A stretch of 64,000 nt of DNA from Otis tarda (taxonomy: Eukaryota > Chordata > Aves > Otidiformes > Otididae): NCBI GenBank assembly GCA_026413225.1, contig CM048591.1:39401803-39465802 (forward strand), written 5' to 3'. The notes beneath the pieces are model-generated. The model did not search any database and had not been told where the DNA came from. It saw only the letters and a list, made by a program, of their open reading frames with translations. Below are positions 24,698 through 38,700 of this stretch, piece after piece; the stretch's first letter is position 1, and each line of letters begins with the position of its first letter. The translations under genes and the position numbers were made by a program.

Positions 24698-26751
24698 TGA
24701 TTTATCAAGGAGTTACAGGTACGCAGTTAGTGCTCTGCAGTTATTTGGAAACTCCTAGTTTTCAGTGAGATTGATGGGTCATATGATTCTTGCTGCTTTC
24801 ATAAAGATTGCCCAACCCACCATTTTTCAGAGCTTTCCCTCTCTGAGTTCTCACTGGAATTGTATTTCAATCTGGCAGATCTTTTGAACTTTCCGTCTGT
24901 GTGTTTCTAATAAAATAACTACTGTCAGTGTATCTGTTTTCTGACCAAAATGATTCTCAGCTCCTTTTAGTTCTGTAGAATTGGTGTGGTAATGGAAGAA
25001 AGGCCTCAACCAATTTGTAAGGTAGCTGAGACTTGGAAAAAAATTGTGATTGTGAGAGGCCAAATAAGATTAAAAAAGATCTGGATTTTTTTTCAGTTAC
25101 TGCCTAGGTTTTTAGAAAAATCATCTTTTTATTTATAAACGGAAAGGTCTAATATGAGTCTTTAAAGGAATATTATTTGAAACAATGGTACTTTTTCATT
25201 AACTTTTCGTACTGTAACTATATCCAAAAGCACTGTGACAATGACAGTAGTGATGATGGGTAAACTGCATGGGTTGTGACATATCCTGAGATATGGAATC
25301 CAAGTTGCACTACAGTGTTAAAGTGCCATATGTCAAAAATATTTCTAGAGGGACCTGAGAAAAGTTTAATCTAAGCTTTGAGAAAAGTATAGATTAGTTT
25401 TAGATAATGGCAATGATTAAAACCATATACATGTATAAAATACTGAATTAATTATAGGGATTTTTCTTCTAAATTTTCATTGGGTGACTTTATTTGTGCG
25501 CCAATCATAAATTAACATCTTATAATCTCTGAAGTAATTCAGGATTCAGGAATGAATCTAGATTGCTGCAATGTTGTTGATTAAATTAGGAAAGTGGAAC
25601 TTGCTAACTGTGCAGCAAACACCAAAACTCACCTCCATTCACTATTAAGCCTCTAAAGAAGGAAAAAGGCACATTTATAGATGTATCTTATGCAAAAACA
25701 ATCATATAAAAAAAACCAAACAAAACAACACCCGAACAAGAAAGCAATGGAAAATATCTGGAGTTTTTTGAGGGCTACACACAATTCATTTTTGGCACCA
25801 CCTACCTCAATAGTGTTGTTGCAGCAACACTTGAGAGAGATTATAAGAGATCCATGAAGTTTCATCAGTCTCTTGTAAGAAAAAAGCTACGCCTACCATC
25901 ACAGATTTTAGAAGCAGGAGGAAAGGTACAGCACATCTACTTTAACTATATTTCTATTAACTTTCTTGTGAGACCACCCAGATTTTGATGTAATGCACTG
26001 TCCAAGAGTGTCCACTTTATAATTAGTGATTTTTTGAAGTTTTTAAGCTTTCTCACATTTCTCCTGGTTAATCTGATTTTATTTCTAAAAAAAAAGGTTT
26101 TCTTAAGTTTTGTGCCCTTTTCACCAAGAAAAACCCACAACCAACCCAGAAAAAAAAAAACAAACAAAAAAACAACCCAGTCTTTCTCAGGCAAGTATTG
26201 AAGTTTTAATCCTTTATCATTGAATAAAGGGAGATTAAGCAAGCTTATCAGGAGAGATTAAAGGACTTTATATAGAACAATGTGTGGATTTGTGTTATAA
26301 TATTGGAGCTCAAACTCTTCAAAGTTACTGCATGTTCTTACGTGAAATACAAGACCAAAATAAAACAGTGACATCAGAGCTTTCTCGGTAGTGCACAAGA
26401 CCTTGAAAGCAGTAATCATGCAGGCACACAGGAACTTTGACTCGTGGAGATATTGATTTTCCCTTAAGATCCATGAATGTTTGATCACACGACTAGAATT
26501 CATTTTCCTTTCAAACCTGAATGACATCTGCTCATGGCTGTCATCTGGCTGCTTTCCATGCTGCTGCAGCATCTCTGAGCTGCCAATCCATTTCCAAACC
26601 AGTGAGAGAGAAATGGTTCAGCGGGAAAAAAAAAACTCCATAAAGCTGGAGGCTCCTGGCACACTGCATGTAATCCAGGACAGACGAGTCAAGCTTTGAA
26701 TAAGAGCACAGACATGGGAAATCTACCCACAGGAAATTATTATTCATTCTT

Positions 26752-26772
26752 GTAGTAGTAGTAGTAGTAGTA
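26752..26772. repeat. (GTA)7 microsatellite
   Basis: Seven uninterrupted GTA units lie in unique AT-rich DNA. Confidence 0.95.
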
Positions 26773-28660
26773 CCAAGGGAAACTCATTAGGAATCTGGGT
26801 CAGTTGTTGTAGGAACAGTATGCATAATGATTTTTAAAAGACAGAAAACACTTTAAATCATATCAGAAGCAGAAGAGCTTAGTGATGTGAGGGCTACTTA
26901 TTAGTTGCATTACCGTTGCTCCATGGTGTTTTCAAGGAAAAAAAATTAGGAACTATTCTTTCTTCTACTCTGCCAGAGAAAGGCAGGGTAAGAAGTGAAG
27001 GGATAGAGTAGCGAAGTACCAAGCAGACTTCTGTGTGGCAGCCACACATCTCAGTAAAGGTGTCTGGCAGTCAGGTGGAAGGAAAAAAAGGCTGACATGT
27101 TTTTGGAGGCACTGGGGCTACTTCAGCACCTATTTAGCATAGTACCATGTTTTTCCTTCTTGCTGGTCCACCTGTTAGACTTAGAGATCCATCTGGCTGA
27201 TTTTCAAATGTCTGAGTAACACATGCTGCCAAATCCAAAATGAAATGGAAAAATACTCTGAGTGAAAGATGGGTACAGTTTAAAAACTTAATCTAATTTG
27301 GATGCCATGTCCCTAAAATGACATGGCACTGGATGCTGGAATCATTTACTCTGCAGGAAAATGGCACTAGTAGCAGTAGTCAACAGCTGGTTCTGATCCT
27401 GTTGGTGCTCAGGCGGGTTTTCAGTTCAAACTAAGAAGGATAAGTGAAACAACATTATAAATACTTTAGGAATTTATCTCTAATAAAGCATATTTGGATA
27501 AAAATCTGTACAATAAGCTTTTGAATGTAAGTGAGGTTAAAAAATGGAGACAGAGTAGATCAAAGTACTTATGTCTAAGAGGGTAGCTGAGAATTTCTGA
27601 AGGCTAAGCTGAATGTCTAATGGGAGACTAACTCTGGTTCAGACTGTGGAATAAAACAGTTAGTGAGAGAGATCTTTGTGAAAGGAAAAAAAAAAAAAAA
27701 CCAACACCACAGCACTTCACCAAGCAGGTCCTTTGACATGTTTCAAAGCACAGGCTGGTGTTGAGAATGTGTGTACTATAGAGTGCTGCAAGCCAAAATC
27801 TGAACGTGAACTCCGTTAGACACTGCGATACCAGTACATGAAAACAGGCAGTCAATCACGGCCTTTGGGCAGACCAAGTCCATTTGGAAACAGATGCAAG
27901 AACTTAAATGGATTCTATCACTTTTGGGATTTGGCAACAGCAGCAGGCTCTGCACAGCATATAGAAAGAGCATAGTATGGTTACAGGCATCATCAACATC
28001 TCCTGCCATCTCTCTGGCATGGGAAGAGACCAGAGACAACACTGAATGATTAACTGTGCAAGGAGACTTGGGCCAAAATCAACCACCACCTGAGACTGTT
28101 CCTCTGAAAAATTGACTGTGGGAGGCGATCCCGATGGATGGGGTTTGAGAATTGGAAAAAACATCATTAGACAAACTTTGCCAAAAGGAATAAAAATAAA
28201 AAATGTGTGTGATTATACTGAATTAGACAATGAGGTTTTTAGGGATTTTTTTCATTATTATTATTTAAGGATGGACCAGTGTTTAGAATTAAGTGGCCAT
28301 AAAGCATGTATACACAGCAAGATGCTAATCTGAATTCTTTTATCAACTTCTGTTATATTTTGTGGGTAGTTTCATGAAAGGAAGGAACATAGGGAAATAC
28401 AAAAACCCTCTTTACATTCCTTTTGTATGAAATTATTTGCCCTTTGTTAATTGCCTGGTGCATTTGACTTGAACATTGGGATTTGCTATCTGCCTCTACA
28501 TAAAGTGCCCGCTTGTTGCTGTCTTTAAATAGCTGCATTTCCCACAGGTTCTTATCCCAGTCAGCTTCAGAGACGCAGAATCAGGGTTTACTTCTAAGCC
28601 AGCTGGGAGAAAAGTTAGCAGATGTCATATGACAATAAAGCAAGTACTCATAGACAGACT

Positions 28661-28696
28661 AAATTACATTACTTCCTGATAAATTACATTATTTCC
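28661..28696. repeat. Short tandem duplication, period 20
   Basis: AAATTACATTACTTCC and AAATTACATTATTTCC lie 20 bp apart with one mismatch. Confidence 0.8.
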
Positions 28697-29669
28697 TTGT
28701 GAAGTATGATAACGCAAAGAATTGTATATAAAAGTTGCTTTATTTCATGTGGTCCTCGTTCCCCTCCAACTTCTGACCCTTTCAGTAGGAATGAATGCCG
28801 CACAGAGCACAAATCTATGGAAACTAATCAAGTCTGTGCTCTGGGTAGCCACAGGAACAGACAAGAAAGGCATTGAGAAATTGCTAGCATTTCTACACTT
28901 CAAAATTCAGACTAAAGGTGATGTGAGCTAGAAATGTATATTATTTATAGGACAGATTTGCATTATGCTTTTATGATTAATCCAAATAGACTATTGCATC
29001 TTTTCTGCTCTGCTTGTGCTAAACTGAAAGCTAGCAGTACTTAAGTAATACTATATTTTTGTTACATATAAAAGCTGTGTCATTACTAATAATATAATTT
29101 TGTAGCATATGAACTATTTTCTGCTAAGGTATAATTTGAAATTTCTCTGTAAACTATGAACAAGATGAATTATACTGTTGGGTAAAAAGCCCCAATGCAT
29201 TTATTAACATTTTCTTGTAAAGACGTAATATATCTTAACATGGTCTCTGAAAGCTTTCAGTTTCAGGTCTGTTTTGTTTCTAATTATTTTTATACCCAGA
29301 AGAACTGTCTTACACAAATATTATATTCCAATAGGATAGGTAGATACAGAACGCTGTGGATTTTAAAACGTGCACAGGCATTCTCAATACTATATAGGGT
29401 AGGAGTTTACATGACTTGACTACTGTTAGCTAGCTGGCAAGCATCTAATGTATGTGCGGGGAAGTCCTCCAAAAAACTACTTTTCCCATGCTAGAAAACA
29501 CATTTCTCTTTCCTCATTGATTGTAAAAAGAGTCAAGGTGACCAGCTGAGATGTGGTAACTAGCTAATGTTCTTGTTACTGTCCCATTCTTAATTTCTTT
29601 CTTGATTTTTATGTAAATTGTTGCTTTCTTGCTTTGTTATTTATGTTACTCATTTTGGGCTGGATAGTC

Positions 29670-30715
29670 ATACACAAAGAGATGCCATCAACAGCTCCAT
29701 GTCAAAACGGAGACCAGTGACAAGTGGCATTCTTCAGGGGTCAGTATTGGGGCTGGCGCATCCCAGTATTTAACATCTTTGTTGATGACATGGACAGTGG
29801 AATACAGTGCACCTTCAGCAAGTTTGCTGACAACAGTAAGCTGTGTGGTGCGGTCAGCACACTGGAAGGAAGGGATGCCATCCAGAGGGACCTTGACAGG
29901 CTGGAGAGGCGGGCACATGCAATCCTCATGAAGTTCAACCAGGCCAAGTCCAAGGTCCTGCACATGGGTTGGAGCAATCCCAGGCACAAATGCAGGCTGG
30001 CCAGGGAATGGATTGAGAGCAGCCTTGTCAACAAGAAATTTGGGCTGATGGTTGATGAGAAGCTCAACATGAGCCAGCAATGTGTACTTGCAGCCCAGAA
30101 AGCCAACTGCATCATGGGCTGCATCAAAAGAAGCGTGGCCAGCAGGTCAAGGGAGGTGATTCTCTCCCTTTAGTCCACTTTTGTGAGATCCCATGTGGAG
30201 TACTGCATCCAGCTCTGGAGCCCCAAACATCAGAAAGACATGGACCTATTGGAATGAGTTTAGAGGAGGGCCACAAAGATGATGAGAGGGCTGGAGCACC
30301 TCCCCTGTGAGGACAGGCTGGGAGAGCTGGGGCTGTTCAGCCTGGACAAGAGAAGGCTCCAGGGAGACCTTATTGCAGCCTGTCAGTACTTAAAGGGGGC
30401 TTATCAGGAAGGTGGGGAGAAACTTTTTAGCAGGACCTAGGACAAGGGGTAATGGTTTTAAACTAAAAGAGGGTAGATTTACATTAGACATCAGGAATAA
30501 ATTTTTACAATGAGGGCAGTGAAGCACTGGAACAGGTTGCCCAGCGAGGAGGTGGATGTCCCATCCCTGGAAACATGCAAGGCCAGGTTGGACGGGGCTC
30601 TGAGCAACCTGGTCTGGTTGAAGATATCCCTGCTTACTGCAGGATGGTTGGACTAGATGATCTTTAAATGTTCCTTTCCAACTCAAACTATTCTATGATT
30701 CTATGATTCTATGAT
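29670..30715 (+). mobile_element. CR1 LINE, 5'-truncated, with 3' tail
   Basis: This is a chicken-repeat-1 non-LTR retrotransposon fragment. It covers the C-terminal part of ORF2 (reverse transcriptase), the short 3' UTR and the terminal (ATTCTATG)n tail at about 30690-30715. One frame at 29724-30173 (149 codons) reads VFNIFVDDMDSGIQCTFSKF and on to SVASRSREVI, matching the CR1 RT palm and thumb region. The upstream palm part (SGILQGSVLG) is in another frame, so there is a frameshift near 29750. The active-site box normally FADD reads FADN, and a stop at 30171-30173 ends the frame early. It is a dead copy. The 5' truncation with an intact 3' end is usual for CR1. Confidence 0.93.
30690..30715 (+). 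repeat. CR1 terminal (ATTCTATG)n tail
   Basis: Three tandem ATTCTATG units end the CR1 at 29670. They are the short 3' repeat used by CR1 for target-primed insertion. Confidence 0.92.
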
Positions 30716-33700
30716 GACAGCATTAGGGAGAAATTAGGAGTTGTTACTCCTACTGCTGCTACTTGTGCTCCTAACAGAAAAAAAAAGATACAGGATTAGG
30801 TGGAACAATATGTGAACAACTATGGCCATTCATAAATAGGTGGTCTTGCCTACTGAATTTGTTTTCCCTGTTTTTAACTTTTTTTTTTTTTAGCCTGAGC
30901 ATTCTGTAATAATCTGTTTTTAAAATATTTCCCAGAGAGGAATTTTCAAATAGTGAAAAATGTTTGACAGTTATTCTTTATTTATGTGTTACAAACCTGG
31001 TAATGGGAACACTTAAAATGAAATATTTTTAGTGATACATTTCTGACACAACAGCAATATCATTCCTTCATCCTCTAGTTTTGTTCTAAATTGCTCTTAA
31101 TGTAAGCACTTCGCTGTTATCCCTTTGAATTTTTAGCCAGTGCTACTATGCCTGTGTGTGCAAAATGTATACATTTTTATAAAATTACTTAGAAAAAACA
31201 GTAGCAGAGAGCTTTAAAACCCACCCTGCCTTTATTTTCTGGTACCTGTGAAATTTTAAAGCCCTTCCAGATTAATTCTCTCCCTGGGTTAAAGATATGT
31301 GTATTTCTTAAACAATAATACTGTCATATTTGTGGTAAAGTTCCTCATTTTCCTCATTGTGGTAAAGACCCTCCTTTAATGCCATGTTTACCATGTCAGA
31401 GTAATCTAAGGTGTTCTAGGATGTTATTTCGCTCTGTGAGTATATGTAACCGATATTATGGATTCTCGTACATCTTACTTAAGATCTTCAAAGGATACAA
31501 CTCCATTTGCTTTTTGTTTACTTTTACAGTTCTACTTGGCAGGACACTGTTAGCTTCTTTATAATCTGTATTATTTATTTCCTACTTGTTATTGGACTGT
31601 TAGTTGTTTTTTTTTTTTTTACAGCAAAAAAACTAACAGAAAAATATTTTTGAAGTATAGGAAATGAAACTAAATCCAGGAAAGAGACACACAGGCATCT
31701 GCAGTATCGGGAATGACATGTAGAGAGAACTGAGAATTTTTAATAACCGGCTTTAACCAGACCTGCAACTTATTGCTGAGATGAACATTTCCCTGAAACT
31801 CTTATCTTACAGATTTTTCACTGGTCAGCTAGACTAGGTTGAGTCAAGAAGAGAAGAAAAACATGGACGTTGCAGAGGGTCAAGGCTGATTCACTGCTTT
31901 TCCTGATCCAAGACTGAGCCTCCTACTCATTCCACATCACAGTTAAATTTCCTAATTGAACATAAACTTTCTACTTGGAATGAGTCGCACTGGTTGTAAT
32001 TTGTTTACAAAAAAAGGGAGCTTGGTAGCATTCTCAAATCTGTGTTTTGATTTGTGATAAGTGCATTTGTTTTTCACCATGAAAACCCTTAGTAGGTTTT
32101 AGTGTCCTGGTAAGATGGTGCTGTTAATGCCCTTTCTCTCACAGTCTCTAAAAATAATTTCATTGTCCTTTGCTACCTTGTATACAGGATTTGAATCATT
32201 TGGTGTGAGTTGTGACTGCACCTCATCTTGGCCATGTGATTGGCCTTTTGATCTCCTCTAAAGTTTGTCAGCTTAGCTCTTTGTATTCTATTCTGTATTC
32301 AGAGAGCTAAGTACTCCTACTGTATTCAGGGGCCTGTATGCTATGGCTACTATACTGTTACTTCACTCCATCTTGTTTTGGGCCACAAAATGCTGCTGGC
32401 AAGCTGAAGACAAGGGCAGTAGTGGAGCTTAGCACTGACAGTTCAGCCTAAAAAAAGGTTGCAATATTGCTAGTCTCTGTTCTGAAGGCTGGTGATAAGT
32501 ACCTTAGTCTCTATAGAAAAAAAAAAATCCCACATATTGAGTGATGCATATCAGCTTGCAGTAAACCTAACTTATCATACTGATGAGCCAGGGGTTGTGA
32601 TGTGTTCATGTTACACAGGAGGAAGTGTGACATCATTGTGTTAATGATTTTTAAGTTGCTGTTAGAAGCAGGCCAGCCTTCTGATTTATCTGTGAATACA
32701 CTAGATCTGTTAGGAAAAATATGTTCTCTTCCATCTTTCTGTCTCAATATGCAGATATAAACTGAGTGTACTTAAGAAATTCAACAGTCAGTCATTCACA
32801 TTTTTCTCACGCTGCTGTCTTCTGGTATTTTGCATGAAAAGTCAGACTCAGTTGTACAAGGTGAGTGGAAGAAGGTGCCAGCTTTAGTTTTTTTGCTGCT
32901 GAAAGCTGAGAATGGCTTAAAATTGCATCATTTCTAATGAAAGATGAAAATATTATGTGAAATTCAAAATATTTCCTCTAACTTTATTGTTGAGTAATGA
33001 TATGTTACAATACAGCCATACTAAATTCTGGTAGAAAGTAATTACCTTTTATGAAGTATAAGAACAGCCATAGCTTAGATCCCTCTAAATTATATGACTG
33101 GAGTTATTTTAATGAAACGGCATATTCTAGCCTTCCTGCCAACTATCTTGTGCTCTCAGAAGAGCAGCTAATAAATACATGAAGTATATAAAGCATAAAG
33201 AAATGCCAGTATTTTTACTTAGGATCAGATTCAGCTGTTACTCTTCCTAAGGCTTCAATATATGGTGTTCATAGTGGGCTTAGCTATACATGACAGATTT
33301 TCCACTAGATTTATTTTCCTCCATCAGGAACTATGCTTTTCTGACAGACTTTTATTCTGCCCTGGAGAAGAATTCTTGCACAGCTGCTCGCTGATAAACT
33401 TTTCTCCATTAGAAGCTATTTTCCTGGTACTGATCCTTCCTCATATTCCCCTAGTCTCCACACCTACTGTTAAAGCATTAAAGAGCCTTAAAAAAGTGAT
33501 ATACAAAAACTCATTGCCAAACAGTCAAGGCAGCTACAAATAACCTTCAACCTCACCTGCAAAGCGACAAAAATGAATCTCTAAGCCAATTAAAATCTAG
33601 CCTTGATACTTCTCTCTGTAGGAATGCAGCACGGAATACGCACCAGAAAACTAACTTCATTCCTGTCCCGAAAAGGTGCTAGCACTTGAGTCCTTGCATT

Positions 33701-34628
33701 TTTAGGTGAACACCTTTATTTTCATAGTAGAAGTGTTAGGACAAAATGGGTACATAGAATGGGAATGCGTTAACAAAGGAAAGTCTGAACTGGCAGATTC
33801 TGATGAAGATTCTTTGGCATAAAGCAGATGTGGTAAAATGCCTCCCAGTCTTCAGGATGGTAATAAGGGTGACTTCTTTTTTCATTTTTCGTGTCTTGCA
33901 ATAAGGTGTATGCAAAGACTTACCTGTTCCTAAAGTAACATATCACATATTAATACTTACATTGTATATCAAGTTATATTGTACGCTAGCCCCAGCTGCT
34001 GACAACTCCTCTGCTTTGTGCTCCTGCTGGTGTTTGCTTCTATAGCTGCTCCAGAAGCAACACGGTGTGTTCATATTTGCTTGTTACTTTGGTTGCCTGT
34101 CAAAACTTTCTGGAATAGCCCTTGCAAGAAATGAGAGAAATGAGCTTTTTATCTCAGGCTGTTACAGTATGACTTCATGAGATAAAGCTATTACTGTAGC
34201 CTTGGACTCTCTCCTTGCTGTATTTAAAAGGCTTGCCTCAGATGATGGAGATCTTAAAAAATCCTAGAAATTCTGTTGCCTGGAAAGTTAGAAGAAACCT
34301 AAATGCTGTCGCTGTTTATTGTACAGTCATGTGTATGGAAAAATGTGGGTTTATTGTATAGACCAAGAAGCTTTGCAATTAAAAACGCTTCTGGGGTTTT
34401 GCTGCTGCTTTAAGCAATATTGCATAAAACATGGGCTGCAGATGTATCATTTATCATTGTTGTTTCCAAACAAACAGATAGGATGAGACAATACCCTACT
34501 TCAGACATGACTTAAATTTTGCTACCTCAGTATTTTTTTTTAGAGTAATAGTGAATACAGCTGAAGTAACAAATGATGACAGAACAGATTGGACATTTTG
34601 TGAGACAATTCTTGCAAGAGTATTTTAG
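30716..34628. other. AT-rich unique noncoding sequence
   Basis: I see no gene or clear repeat. Short homopolymers occur (T run near 31609-31621, A run near 32518-32527). The 93-codon frame at 33262-33543 has hydrophobic stretches but no family resemblance and no supporting context. Confidence 0.6.
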
Positions 34629-34633
34629 CTGCC

Positions 34634-35767
34634 TGTCGTAGTTCAGCCCTGATCGGGACCAGACTACGCAGTCTCTCTCTCGCTCCCCCCACCCTCCGAG
34701 AGAATAGGAGGAGATGATACAAGAAAAACGGCTCAAGGTTTGAGATAAGGACAGGGAGAAATCCTTAAAGTTACCGTCACGGGCAAAACAGACTCGACTT
34801 GGGGAAAACTATTCATTTATTTCTAAAATTAGCAGGAGAATGAGACAGGGAACAAGATAACCTCCCCCCACCCCTCCCTCTTCCCGGGCTTAACATTATC
34901 TATACTACCTCCCCTCCCGAGCGGCACGGGGGGCGAAAAGGGAATGGGGGTCGCGGTCAGTTCATCACGCGCTGTTTTATGCCGCTGTGTCATCGTCGGG
35001 GGAAGAACTCCTCGCATTCCTCCTCTGCTCCATCGTGGGGTCCCTCCCACGGGCCACAGTCCTTCGTGAAACTGCTCCGGCGTGGGTCATCTCTTCCACG
35101 GGGTGCAGTCCCTCTAGAACAGCTGTCCCAGCGGGCCCTCCACGGGCCACAGCCTCCTTCAGGCCTCCACCTGCTCCAGCGTGGGGTCCTCCACGGACTG
35201 CAGGTGGATCTCTGCCCCTCCGTGGACCTCCATGGGCTGCAGGGGGACAACCCGCTCCACCATGGTCTTCACCACGAGTTGCAGAGGAATCTTGGCCAGG
35301 AGCCGCATTACTCCTCCCCCTCCTTCTTCACTGACCTTGGCGTCTGCAGCCGTTCCATACAACAGGCTGGCAGATGCCTCTCAGGATCCTTTTTACATCT
35401 TGTTCACTTCTCATCTCCTCTCCACTTCTTGCAGCCAGGCTGGGCCGAGTTGGGCCCAGTCGGCTGCCCGGCGGGAGGCCAGAGGGTGAGGCCTGCAAGG
35501 CCCATGAGGCTCGCGCCTCCCCCTCTCTGCCCCCCGCTCAGCTGCTTCACATCTTCTCTTCCCTCTTTTTTTTCTGTTTTCCCCTACTTAAATACGTTAT
35601 CGCAGAGGCGTTATCACGGGACGTTCTGCTACCAATTGGCTCGGCCTTGGCCAGCAGCGGGTCCGCCCTAGGCCCGGCAGAGTCCACTGAACAAAGGGGA
35701 GCGACTTCTAGCAGTTTCCTACAGAAGCTACCACCTTAGGCCCCCCCTCACTAACAAAACCAGAACA
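34634..35767 (-). mobile_element. Solo LTR, family A (ERVL-type), young copy
   Basis: This 1134-bp LTR starts TGTCGTAGTTCAG and ends CCAGAACA on plus, with a perfect duplication CTGCC (34629-34633 and 35768-35772). The sense strand is minus, with CTTAAATA at 35587-35594 (TATTTAAG in sense) and TTTATT at 34816-34821 (AATAAA in sense). The internal tandem-module block lies at 35025-35293. It is very close to the 21019 copy and CpG-rich, so likely a recent insertion. No retroviral coding sequence remains. Confidence 0.93.
35025..35293 (-). repeat. Degenerate GC-rich tandem modules in LTR
   Basis: This is the same six-unit block as in the 15140 and 21019 copies, with the same unit order and length. 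Confidence 0.6.
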
Positions 35768-35772
35768 CTGCC

Positions 35773-38700
35773 TAATAAAATATCTCTTAGTAAAGGAGGA
35801 GAAAACCCATCAGCATCCATAGTTTATGCCATGATATTGTGTAGATGTAGTGTAATTTGTTAATCATTTTCATAGCTCTCTGAATTGCTTTATTTGGAAA
35901 GCTAATTCAACATCATCAAGGACTTGGGCCACTGCTCTCCAAACCATGCCAACACAGGCTTCAGTGACCTGGCGCGTGCAGATGTTCCCACTGCATAGCC
36001 TAATGGGACTACTCATATGCCTTGCATTACTCATGCACAACTATTTGCAGAATAGGGGCTTTTATTTGCTGCTCAGCATACTTAGGCATCCAGACCACTA
36101 TGATTTCAATTTAATGTATGTTTCCAATTCCCTTTAGCTGCTGAGGAGAAATGTGTGCAGATAAAAATTAATTTCTACTAACTAGACATGAATACTGTAG
36201 ACAACTCACTGTTCCTCACAGAAGAAATGTTGAGGATTTGTTTGTTTCTTTTTGTTTGCTTTAACAATAAGTAATGGTAAAATTTTTTGTTATTATAATT
36301 TTATTTTTAAAGTAGTCTCGTGCCCTTTTCAATGTTCATTTACCAGTTGTTCATCCAGTGATTAAAAACATGATCTTTGAACTGTATAAAATTCAACCAT
36401 ACTCCAAAATCCAATATTCATGGACATTTCTGCATATCCTTTCCATATAATGTGCTAAGCTAATGTAATCCTCCTAAAATTGTCAAATAAGCATTTCATT
36501 AAATAGATCAGTAAGTCCTCGTGGTTAAAACCATAGACTTAGGCCTAAATCCTTCACAGACAGTGAAGGATTCCACATGGAGTAACAGAATGGTCTGATC
36601 ATAGCAGAAACTGAGCATTCTCGAATCACAGGGAAGTCTGAGACAGTCATTTATTGCTCAAAACTAGAATAAACTAGAATAAGAAAAGGTTGCTTTAGTT
36701 TTCCTTGAATCTTCTAGAAATCATTATAATGTGTTTTAGTTTTTCATTCTAATAACTGTTTTTATAGTTTTCTTTTAATTGTTCTAATTTGTGGTTATTC
36801 TGGTTTTGGCTTTCAATGTACCAGTGAAAGCAGCACATTTTTTGACAAGTATTACATTCTGACTTTACATAAGACATATCAAAACTCAGAAATACTGCTT
36901 TAATCATGACCATACTACTCATGTACTATGATATATCAAAAAATTAAAACTATTTAATGACAGTGTTTACTGTGAAACAATACCTTAAGATTTTGCTGAT
37001 TCTGAATTCTAAATTCCACAGAAACATTGCAGAAAAAAAAATGAATTAGATAATGCAATACAGAAAAAAAAATCTTAATAAGATAAAAAGTTCTGAGGTA
37101 GATTTTTTAATTTAAATGATGTAATTGGTTTATAATGCATGCTATAAAAAGGGGAAAGATTTTCTAAGCAGTATAATGAGAGTCTGGAGTTTATCTTCAC
37201 AAAAGAAGTAGTTACTAACTTGATGTGTAGGGTTCCTGCCTCTTTGTAATTTTTTGCCTGTTTATAAACAATTTAGGTTACCAATATAGGATATGCTTTA
37301 GCATGCTTAGTAGTATATTTCTTACTACGCACACTTGTATTTTATGGTTTCTTGGTGGATTTTTTAAATGAAGCTAAGCTATGTAACACCACTACATGAT
37401 GCTGCCTCATATGTGCATTCTTAAAATGCCTGGTTCACCACGGAATAATAGTTGTGCAGCCTTTTTCCAGCATGAGCTCTCAAACTATACTATAAGTATT
37501 GATTAATTAACCTTTTTGTACAGAAGGGCATAACACTGGGAACTGGGATCCTGGGAAGGATCGAAGAGCCACAGAGATCATAAATCCTCTCAGTATCTAA
37601 CAGCTGACTCCAGAAGCTGTCCTTACTACTGCTGCTAAATGCAGGACATTCTGCTTTTGAATCCTACAAGTGTGCTGTGAAGTGCCTTGCAAAAATTAGT
37701 GGCTTTTAAAACATGATGGTTAGAAATGAACAACTATTTTTTAATTTATCTTCATTTTCTTCAATGAAGAAGAGAAATAAACATAGGAGGTGGTGGGAGG
37801 CAGCAGGGATGCAGTTGCATGCCTCCATGGGGAGAAATTTCAGAAAATAAGTGTGATGAGCTTGTAGTACAGAGCCACAGACATTGGCAACAGGACTGGT
37901 TGTCAAGCTGTGACCACCCTGAGTCTGTCCTCTGTCCCATAAACCTGCTTGTTTCAATACTCCCATCCAGCTTGTTGCCTTTTTCTGCCTCCTTATGCCT
38001 CTTGTCTACTGCTTCAATCTCTACTACCTTCTAACGCTTCTAATGAACTCCATGCACTTCATTCTTAAAAAAAAATAGCAATAAAGAAATGAAGCATTTG
38101 CATGGGCTATTTTCTTTGTTTCCTATCTCTTGTCTTTCTCATAATATGACTCTGCAGTCGTATCTAAAAGAACTGATGGTGGGGCAATATGATAGGGAGA
38201 GAACTGCTTGCACATGAGGAAAAATGTTAGGAAAACTGGGTAAATTTCTTTTGGTTTTGGCTGGTCATAAGATGCTGGTCACCAGGAATCTGAGGAACAG
38301 GGCCAGAAGGAAATATTTCCTTTCAAGTACAAAGAATGATAATAGTAGAGAAGTTCCCCTATAGAAGTTGTGCCATGACTGGATATTTGGTGAAGATTTA
38401 CTCTGAGAGAACTACAGAGATTTTATTAAAGAAGAAAAAAAAATCATTTGCAGAGGTTTCTTGTTGTTTATTTGTATTGTGTCAGTAGTCCAAATTATAT
38501 TAAGATAAAAAGATGCCAAATTGACCCAATGAAGTCGTGAGATGAGAAAAATGTTTTGGAGAACAATGTGATTTTCTAAAAATATCAAGAAAATCTTTTA
38601 GTATTTCCAAAAGTCTCTGTATTCACTGTCTTCATCTTTTCAATCTGTTCTAGAAATAACATTTAATTTTATAATTTTTTCCTAAGTATCTTGGATCAGC

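Larger units (their letters stand above)
22166..29669. other. AT-rich unique noncoding sequence
   Basis: No gene or mobile element is recognised across 7.5 kb. Small structures seen are an 11-bp-stem inverted repeat (24668-24697), a (GTA)7 microsatellite (26752-26772) and a 16-bp near-duplication of period 20 (28661-28696). The stretch at about 22840-23230 contains CAG repeats and PvuII-type CAGCTG sites and reads like a possible conserved element, without proof. Overlapping short frames at 27600-28170 on the minus strand show no domain. Confidence 0.55.

Noticed and set aside
27628-28167. Three overlapping minus-strand frames as an exon cluster or processed pseudogene
   Set aside because: The frames do not join into a recognisable protein, and no poly(A) tail or target duplication was seen.
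29724-30173. 149-codon frame as a host gene
   Set aside because: Its sequence is CR1 reverse transcriptase with a frameshift and an early stop. It is part of a dead LINE.
38200-38400. Possible additional CR1 fragment
   Set aside because: A few CR1-like words only. There is no tail and no alignable block.
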